Shown: piece after piece, positions 1-6,553 of the stretch
Numbering within the stretch: position 1 is the stretch's first letter
Layout: every line of letters starts with the position of its first letter
Assembly: GCA_964012715.1 (NCBI GenBank)
Contig: CAXGUG010000108.1
Span: 1-12,631, forward strand
DNA from: UBA1479 sp964012715
GTDB taxonomy: Bacteria; Pseudomonadota; Alphaproteobacteria; Rhodospirillales; Casp-alpha2
DNA length: 12,631 nt
Direction of reading: 5' to 3'
Notes under the pieces: generated by a model
What the model was told of the DNA's origin: nothing
The model's database searches: none
The model's input: only the letters and a program-made list of their open reading frames with translations
Made by a program: the position numbers and the translations under genes

Positions 1-277
1 ATGGATGTTGCTTAAGGTGCTCTTAGCCCCCCGGCGAATGGCACGGGTCGATTTTGAACGTTTCGCAATTGGCCCCAATATCGACCGCAGTGGTCCGCCC
101 GCTCGTGCTCCTCGTCAACAGTCGGCCCGCACAATCGACTAAATTGCTGATCAAAGCAAGTGACGCTGGTCACGGTTTCCGAATATTCGGTCCGAAAAAT
201 CGTATTTCTCGATTGGTCATTCGATTGGGCGAAAGGTGCCCTTGCGGTGTCACATTCGGCTGGCATAGAACGGCGGG
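1..277. other. Upstream region with no supported gene
   Basis: I see no credible gene here. Open frames exist on both strands, including one open from base 2 to a TAA at 140-142, but their translations are rich in Arg and Pro and resemble no family I know. The region presumably carries the promoter of the HAD-AsmA-ATP12 operon, although I cannot find a convincing -35/-10 pair. It holds a perfect 12-bp palindrome, CCGAATATTCGG, at 179-190, and a TCGATTGG direct repeat at 209-216 and 221-228. Confidence 0.5.
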
Positions 278-970
278 ATGAGCATCAAACTTTGCGTATT
301 CGATTGTGATGGGACGCTCGTCGATTCCCAGGACAGCATCGTCCGGTCTATGCGGGCCGCGTTCGAAGCCTGCGGCATGGCGCCGCCGGAACGGCAGGCC
401 ATTCGCCGCGTGGTGGGATTGCCGCTTGCGACGGCCGCCTTGGCGCTGACGCCGCAGGGCACAGCCCCGGAAATGGCCGAAACACTGGCCGAGGCCTATC
501 GCGACACCTTCACCAGCTTGCGCAAAGGAGGGCAGATCGAAGATCCGCTTTATCCCGGCGTGCTGGAAACCATCGCGGCGTTGGAGGCCGATGGTTGGTT
601 GCTGGGGATCGCCACGGGCAAGGGGCGGCGCGGACTGAATCACATGTTGGAGCTCCATGGTTTGAGCGGGCGGTTCGTGACGTTGCAGACATCGGACAGC
701 GCGCCTGGAAAACCGGCGCCGGGCATGTTGCTGAATGCCATGGCTGAGGCCGGCACCAATCGCGAAGATACGGTGATGATCGGTGACACGACGTTCGACA
801 TCGAGATGTCCAACAACGCCGGTGTCCTCGCTATCGGCGTGGCCTGGGGCTATCATGACGGCGAAGAGCTGACGGCGGCGGGCGCGCGCCACGTAATCAG
901 TGATTTCGGCGATCTGATACCCTGCCTGAACGAATTGACGCCTGAACGAATTGACGGAGGCCTGACGTGA
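278..970 (+). CDS. HAD-superfamily hydrolase, phosphoglycolate phosphatase-like
   Basis: A 230-residue soluble phosphatase of the haloacid dehalogenase superfamily, close to Gph/PGP-type enzymes. All four HAD motifs are visible. Motif I is FDCDGTLVDS with nucleophile D9 and general acid/base D11. Motif II is GIATGK with T113. Motif III is GKPAP with K145. Motif IV is MIGDTTFDIEM with D170 and D174 for Mg2+. A cap domain lies between motifs I and II, at roughly residues 18-85. Length is normal for the family. The ATG at 278 is chosen because MSIKLCVFDCDGT begins directly with the first beta strand; the Shine-Dalgarno is poor (GGCGGG next to the start). The stop codon overlaps the GTG start of the next gene (GTGA, 967-970). 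The last nine residues come from a 16-bp tandem duplication that changed the frame. In alphaproteobacteria a HAD gene of this kind is often found beside the ATP12 gene; here an AsmA gene separates them. The exact substrate is not determinable. Confidence 0.93.
   Translation: MSIKLCVFDCDGTLVDSQDSIVRSMRAAFEACGMAPPERQAIRRVVGLPLATAALALTPQGTAPEMAETLAEAYRDTFTSLRKGGQIEDPLYPGVLETIAALEADGWLLGIATGKGRRGLNHMLELHGLSGRFVTLQTSDSAPGKPAPGMLLNAMAEAGTNREDTVMIGDTTFDIEMSNNAGVLAIGVAWGYHDGEELTAAGARHVISDFGDLIPCLNELTPERIDGGLT
925..956 (+). repeat. Perfect 16-bp tandem duplication at the end of the HAD gene
   Basis: The 16-base unit CCTGAACGAATTGACG occurs at 925-940 and again, without mismatch, at 941-956. Sixteen is not a multiple of three, so the second copy shifts the frame. 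With one copy the protein would end LNELTEA at a TGA (now 963-965). With two copies it reads on to a TGA at 968-970 and overlaps the next start. Confidence 0.95.
956..960 (+). promoter_or_regulatory. Ribosome binding site of the AsmA gene
   Basis: GGAGG lies 6 nt before the GTG at 967 and settles that non-ATG start. It sits inside the HAD coding sequence, directly after the tandem duplication, so the two genes are probably translationally coupled. Confidence 0.8.
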
Positions 971-3297
971 AGCGGCTGTTTAAGATCCTATCCATCCTAA
1001 GCGTGCTTCTGGTCGCGATCGTGGTCGCTGCGGTGGCGGTGCTCAGCTCTCTCGATTTCAACGACTACAAGGGCGTGATTGCCGAAGAGGTCAAGAAAGC
1101 CACTGGGCGGGACCTGAAAATCTCCGGCGATTTGAAACTGCATATCTCGCTGACGCCGTCGCTGTATGTCGATGGAGTGACTTTTGCGAACGCGCCATGG
1201 GGATCACGCCCCGAAATGGTCAGCCTGAAACGACTGGAAGCCGAAGTCGCGCTGATGCCGCTGTTGTCGCGCGAGGTCGATGTCAAACGGGTGATCCTGG
1301 TTGGCTTGGACCTGTTGGCGGAAACCGATAAGCAGGGCCGGGGCAACTGGCAGTTCGGGACGGTATCCGAGACACCGGCCGCGACCGAGTCCTCGGGCGG
1401 CGGAGTTTTGCCGGTGATCCGGCAGGTCCATGTCGAGGATTTGCGTCTGACCTATCGCGATGGTCAGACCGGCGAAGAAACGCGCCTGACCCTCCCGGCA
1501 TTGGACTTGGAGGCAGATAGCGCCGACGCGCCGCTGCGGGTTTCCGTGAACGGCGACGTCAATGGCGAAGAATTCCGCGTCAAGGGGACCATCGGGTCGT
1601 TGCGCGGTTTGACGTCGGGCAAGGAACTGCCGCTCGATATCACCGTTCGCGCCCTGGCCGCCGAGGTCAAAGCCAAGGGGGCGATCGCCGACCCGAAGGC
1701 GATGACGGGGCTGGGCATTGCGATTTCCGCCAAGGGTGAATCCATTGCCGAGACGGTGAACGCCGCCGGGCGCATGGTGCCCGCGCTCGCCGCCGTCAAA
1801 TTGCCGGACCTGGGGCCTTATGATTTGGCTGCGACGGTTGGTGGGTCCGGTGCCAAGCCCAGCATCAGCGGCATTAAAGCGTCGCTTGGACGGCCCGGCG
1901 ATACGTCGGTGACCGCCGCTGGTTCAGTGGCGGATGCGATTAAGGCGACCGGCATCAACGTTCAGGTTTCGGCAACGGTGAAGGAGCCGACGGCACTGGC
2001 CAAAAGCTTCGGTGCCGAGGTTCCCGATCTGCCGGGCGTTCTGGCTTCGGCGCGGATCAAGGATCAGGACGGCGGCTACAAAATGTCCGAGATGAACGTG
2101 AAAATCGGAGCCAGCGACCTGCGCGGCACGATGGCCGTTCGTTTGGGCGGAGCGCGACCCAAAGTCTCCGCCGACCTGCAGTCGAACCTGTTCGATGTGG
2201 ATGAATTGCTGCCCAAGACCGATGCACCGAAAGAGGCCAAGCCTGCGGCGGACGGTCGCGTGTTCCCGAATGATCCCTTGCCGCTGGAGGCCCTGAAAGC
2301 CGCCGACGCGGACGTCAAACTGGCGGTTGCGACGCTGCGCGTGAATAAGATGGATATCACCGCCGCGCGTGTGGCCACTGTCCTGCAGGCGGGCCGGCTG
2401 ATCGTCAAGCCGCTTCAGGCAACGGTCTCGGACGGCGCGGTGACCGGCGAAATCAGCTTGGGCGCGGATCAGGCGTTGCCGCCCCTGACGGTGAACCTGA
2501 ACGTCCAGAATTTGGATTACGGCAAGCTGGTTGCGATGACCGGAGAGAAACCGGTCGCGCAAGGTGTCGCCAATGTCATCGTCAAGGCCAATGGGGCAGG
2601 GACGACCGTGCGCGAGATCATGGCGGGCCTGGACGGCAAGCTGCGGGTGGTTTCGGAGAAGGGCAAGATCGAAAGCTCGATGCTCAATATCGCCTCGGCC
2701 GACATCATGTCGGCGCTGCCGCTGGTCGACAGCAAGGGCGACAAGGACCTGCGCTGCGCCGTGGTCGATTTCGATATCGTCGACGGTATCGCCAATGCGA
2801 AAGCCCTGGTGCTCGAAACCGGTGGATTGTCGGTGGTCGGCGTCGGTGGGGTGAACCTGCGGGACGAGAAATTGAACCTGGTGCTGGAGCCGCGGGCCAA
2901 GAAGACCAGCTTGCTCAGCGCGGCCATGGTGCCGGTTGCCGTGCGCGGGACCCTGGCCAACCCGGAGCCTAAGGTCAATCCGGCCGACGTCGTTACAGGC
3001 GTGGCATCGAACGTCGCCAGCGGCGCCGCAGCGATCATGACCATGGGGCTGTCCGTTGTGGTGCAAAGCGCGTTCAACCGGGCGACCAGCACGGACGAAA
3101 CCGACTATTGCGCGGCTGCCCTGGCCGGAAAGACCGTGACGCCGTCCAAGGGCGCTGCGAAGCCCCAGACATCGCAACAGCCCGCATCTACCGGTACTGC
3201 TCCGGCGAACAATACCAACACCCAACCGGGTGTGGGCGATACGCTCAAGAACCTTGAGAAAGGCTTGGGCGGTCTGAAAGGCCTGTTGGGCAAGTAG
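967..3297 (+). CDS. AsmA family protein
   Basis: A 776-residue envelope protein of the AsmA family. In the wider AsmA/TamB/YhdP superfamily these are inner-membrane-anchored beta-rich proteins that span the periplasm and are linked to glycerophospholipid transport or outer-membrane homeostasis. A transmembrane anchor lies at about residues 5-27 after two basic residues. The classic AsmA N-terminal domain follows, with YKGVIAEEVKKATGRDLKISG and then LTPSLYVDGVTFANAPWGS. A long beta-rich central part leads to the C-terminal AsmA_2-like region (LNLVLEPRAKKTSLLSAAMVPVAVRGTLANPEPKVNP). The protein ends in a Pro/Thr/Gln/Asn-rich linker and a short amphipathic tail (LKNLEKGLGGLKGLLGK). The GTG start is supported by GGAGG 6 nt upstream. 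The gene overlaps the HAD gene by 4 bp and lies 46 bp before the ATP12 gene, which suggests one operon. Substrate and direction of lipid movement cannot be read from sequence. Confidence 0.92.
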   Translation: MKRLFKILSILSVLLVAIVVAAVAVLSSLDFNDYKGVIAEEVKKATGRDLKISGDLKLHISLTPSLYVDGVTFANAPWGSRPEMVSLKRLEAEVALMPLLSREVDVKRVILVGLDLLAETDKQGRGNWQFGTVSETPAATESSGGGVLPVIRQVHVEDLRLTYRDGQTGEETRLTLPALDLEADSADAPLRVSVNGDVNGEEFRVKGTIGSLRGLTSGKELPLDITVRALAAEVKAKGAIADPKAMTGLGIAISAKGESIAETVNAAGRMVPALAAVKLPDLGPYDLAATVGGSGAKPSISGIKASLGRPGDTSVTAAGSVADAIKATGINVQVSATVKEPTALAKSFGAEVPDLPGVLASARIKDQDGGYKMSEMNVKIGASDLRGTMAVRLGGARPKVSADLQSNLFDVDELLPKTDAPKEAKPAADGRVFPNDPLPLEALKAADADVKLAVATLRVNKMDITAARVATVLQAGRLIVKPLQATVSDGAVTGEISLGADQALPPLTVNLNVQNLDYGKLVAMTGEKPVAQGVANVIVKANGAGTTVREIMAGLDGKLRVVSEKGKIESSMLNIASADIMSALPLVDSKGDKDLRCAVVDFDIVDGIANAKALVLETGGLSVVGVGGVNLRDEKLNLVLEPRAKKTSLLSAAMVPVAVRGTLANPEPKVNPADVVTGVASNVASGAAAIMTMGLSVVVQSAFNRATSTDETDYCAAALAGKTVTPSKGAAKPQTSQQPASTGTAPANNTNTQPGVGDTLKNLEKGLGGLKGLLGK

Positions 3298-3343
3298 CCG
3301 CGTTTCTTTCCACACAAAGAAGACATTCGAACGAAGGCGCAGC

Positions 3344-4066
3344 ATGTTGAAGCCAGACATGAAACGGTTCTATCGCGCGGTCACCGTCGCACCGCAGGTG
3401 GACCAGGACGAAGGGGACGGGGTGTTTTCCATTCTGTTGGACGGCCGTCAGGTAAAGTCGCCGATCGGTCGCGCCCTGGCGGTGCCGTCCGAACCCTTGG
3501 CCCAGGCGATCGCCAAGGAATGGGAAGCGCAGGAAGAAAAGATCATTCCCGCCACCATGCCCCTGACCCAATTGGCCTTTACGGCACTGGATCGCATTGC
3601 GCCGGAACAGGCGGACGTCGCGGCGCGGATCGCGAAGTTCGGTGAAACCGACCTGTTGTGCTATCGCGCCGAAGCGCCTGCAGACCTGGTGCAGCGCCAA
3701 GCCGAAGCCTGGGATCCTCTATTGGCTTGGGCCAAGGACGATCTGGGCGCGGAAATGGCCGTGACCGCCGGGATTATCCATGTCGGGCAATCCGATGAGG
3801 CGCTGGACCGGTTGGCCCAGACCGTCCATGCCATGGATGCGTTTCGATTGACGGTTTTGGCGTCGGTGGCGCAGGCGGCGGGGTCGCTGTTGATCGGCTT
3901 GGCTGTCGTTCACGGGCGCCTGACGGGCGAAGAAGCCTTCGCCGCGTCGCAGCTGGACGAGGAATATCAGAACGAGCTCTGGGGCCAGGACAAGGAAGCC
4001 GTCGACCGCCAGCGGGCGTTGCTGGCGGAAATCACCCAGGCCGAGACATTCCTGTCCCTGCTTTAA
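3344..4066 (+). CDS. ATP12 family F1-ATPase assembly chaperone
   Basis: A 240-residue cytoplasmic chaperone of the ATP12 family. In mitochondria Atp12 binds the F1 alpha subunit and prevents its aggregation before the alpha3-beta3 hexamer forms; bacterial homologues are characteristic of alphaproteobacteria. Family signatures run in the expected order: MKRFYRAVTV at the N-terminus, LLDGRQVKSP (31-40), EWEAQEEKI (59-67), PLTQLAFTALDRI (73-85), TDLLCYRAE (102-110), WDPLLAWA (123-130) and ELWGQDKEA (211-219). Length is normal for bacterial members. The ATG at 3344 is preferred because GAAGG lies 6 nt upstream; an in-frame ATG at 3359, giving MKRFYR, is the alternative. It is the third gene of the HAD-AsmA-ATP12 set and ends 7 bp before the stop of the convergent response-regulator gene, with no terminator hairpin between them. 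Confidence 0.95.
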   Translation: MLKPDMKRFYRAVTVAPQVDQDEGDGVFSILLDGRQVKSPIGRALAVPSEPLAQAIAKEWEAQEEKIIPATMPLTQLAFTALDRIAPEQADVAARIAKFGETDLLCYRAEAPADLVQRQAEAWDPLLAWAKDDLGAEMAVTAGIIHVGQSDEALDRLAQTVHAMDAFRLTVLASVAQAAGSLLIGLAVVHGRLTGEEAFAASQLDEEYQNELWGQDKEAVDRQRALLAEITQAETFLSLL

Positions 4067-4073
4067 TCGAAAA

Positions 4074-4646
4074 TCAGTTGTAGAGCGGATTGCTGCCGGG
4101 TTTCGGCTCGCTGGCGTTCAGCGTGGTCGCGGCGCGGCCCCGTGGCGTCGGCAATTCCATCGGCGTACCGCCGCGGCGCTCCCGGCCCCGGTAATTAAGG
4201 GCGCGGCGTCGGCGATCCGGGCCGAAATAGCTGTCGGCCCGCACGTACAGGCGCGGATTCTCGATCAGCGACTTGATGCGCGAATAGATCAGATGCGCGG
4301 AAAACGGCTTGGCCAGGAACTCGTTGATGCCGGCATCGCGCGCCTTGCACACTTGGTTCATCTCGGTGAACGCGGTGATCATGACGACAGGCGCGAACAT
4401 GTCGCGACTTTCGGCGTGTTGGCGAATCTTTTCAAGAAAGGCCATGCCGTTGAGGCTCGGCGACCAATCGGTCAGCACCAGGTCGGCGGGGAAGTCCTGA
4501 AAGATTTCGAACGCCGTTTCGGCATCGCCCGCATCGCGAACGTTGCTGATCCCCAACTCCATCAGGATGTTGCGAATCAGATGCCGCATATGCGCGTGAT
4601 GTTCGACGACCAGAACGTTCAGTCTTGAAAGATTGTATTCGGGCAT
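4074..4646 (-). CDS. Single-domain response regulator with basic C-terminal tail
   Basis: A 190-residue protein with one receiver (REC) domain, residues about 9-128, and no output domain. Phospho-acceptor D60 lies in LVLTDWSPSLNG, switch threonine T91 in VVMITA, and the conserved lysine K113 in LAKPFS. The acidic pocket is unusual: the expected acidic pair is E15-H16 (VVEHH), so one Mg2+-coordinating acid is replaced by His. A basic tail follows, with YFGPDRRRR (140-148) and YRGRERR (152-158), then a Pro/Gly-rich disordered end. I associate this doubled basic motif with short REC proteins of Rhodospirillales. The start at 4646 (MPEYNLSRLNVLVV) is preferred over an upstream ATG at 4736, because the extra 30 residues have no REC character and a purine-rich GGGG precedes 4646. 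No partner kinase is nearby. It probably acts by protein-protein contact; its target is unknown. Confidence 0.9.
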   Translation of the reverse strand: MPEYNLSRLNVLVVEHHAHMRHLIRNILMELGISNVRDAGDAETAFEIFQDFPADLVLTDWSPSLNGMAFLEKIRQHAESRDMFAPVVMITAFTEMNQVCKARDAGINEFLAKPFSAHLIYSRIKSLIENPRLYVRADSYFGPDRRRRALNYRGRERRGGTPMELPTPRGRAATTLNASEPKPGSNPLYN

Positions 4647-4973
4647 GTGTCCCCAAGCCCCCTGTGCATGTCCCGACCCTGTGTGAAAGGTCCCGCAAGA
4701 AACGGGGGAGGGGTCGGTGATTTTATGATTACCCACGGACAGAGACGTTTCCGCCCGAAAAGGCGCACCGCTTATAACATGATGGTTAACGTCATGCCAC
4801 GGTAATCCGCTGGAAATAATGCATTAGTGGCGTGCCCTAAGGGGTTATGCAGGTTAAAAGAGCAGGGCCGTTTTCGCTGGCGCGAAAAAGGGGGCGACAG
4901 TATCCTTTGCGCCCCCGGGCGACTGGCCCGGCTATCATCCCGAACGCCTCCACGACAAACGAGACGCGAACAT
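4647..4973. other. Gene-free divergent region between the response regulator and pccB
   Basis: This 327-bp stretch separates two divergent genes and must hold both promoters. On the minus strand, TATAAG (about 4777-4772) is a possible -10 for the response regulator, but its -35 is poor. On the plus strand I find no convincing promoter. A 10-bp palindrome, TAATGCATTA, lies at 4817-4826. Three adjacent hairpins lie at 4871-4931. An open frame extends upstream of pccB from 4827, but its translation has no homology I recognise and the family start is at 4974. Confidence 0.6.
4871..4931 (+). promoter_or_regulatory. Structured leader of pccB: three successive hairpins
   Basis: Three inverted repeats follow each other closely. 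The first is TTTTCGC (4871-4877), a 4-nt loop, and GCGAAAA (4882-4888). The second is GGGGGCG (4890-4896) and CGCCCCC (4910-4916), with a 13-nt loop. The third is CCGGGC (4915-4920) and GCCCGG (4926-4931), with a 5-nt loop. The second and third share bases 4915-4916, so they compete slightly. No uridine run follows, so this is not a standard terminator. Function is unknown; it could be a leader regulatory element or simply GC-rich DNA. Confidence 0.4.
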
Positions 4974-6506
<1,533 letters not shown>

Positions 6507-6520
6507 CACGGCTCTTTGCT

Positions 6521-6553
6521 ATGATCCCCGCAACAGCGGGGATCATTACTTTT
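6521..6553 (+). terminator. Terminator-like hairpin after pccB, running into the next start codon
   Basis: ATGATCCCCGC (6521-6531) and GCGGGGATCAT (6536-6546) form a perfect 11-bp stem with an AACA loop, followed by TACTTTT. This is a good intrinsic-terminator shape. The last T residues are part of the TTG start (6552-6554) of the YdbH-like gene, and the only purine-rich ribosome-binding candidate, GGGGA (6538-6542), lies within the 3' arm. Confidence 0.75.

Noticed and set aside
142..161. HxlR-like repeat AATTGC...GCAAGT upstream of the HAD gene
   Set aside because: The left arm has a mismatch and the spacer is 8 bp instead of 5, so it does not share the geometry of the sites near the HxlR gene.
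12..281. Overlapping open frames on both strands (minus 12-266, plus 54-281, and plus 2-142 open at the left edge)
   Set aside because: Translations have biased Arg/Pro/Thr composition and no recognisable domain, the 54 start is a TTG without a ribosome site, and the region must hold the promoter of the HAD operon.
3304..3322. TTCTTT/AAAGAA inverted repeat between the AsmA and ATP12 genes as a terminator
   Set aside because: The arms are only six A/T-rich pairs with no T run after them; more likely the three genes are co-transcribed.
1924..3360. Long 478-codon minus-strand frame opposite the AsmA gene
   Set aside because: It is a high-GC shadow of a well-supported AsmA gene; the translation is rich in Arg, Gln, His and Gly with no domain signature.
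4827..4973. 49-codon N-terminal extension of PccB
   Set aside because: The extension lacks homology, runs through the hairpin-rich leader, and the normal PccB N-terminus begins at 4974.
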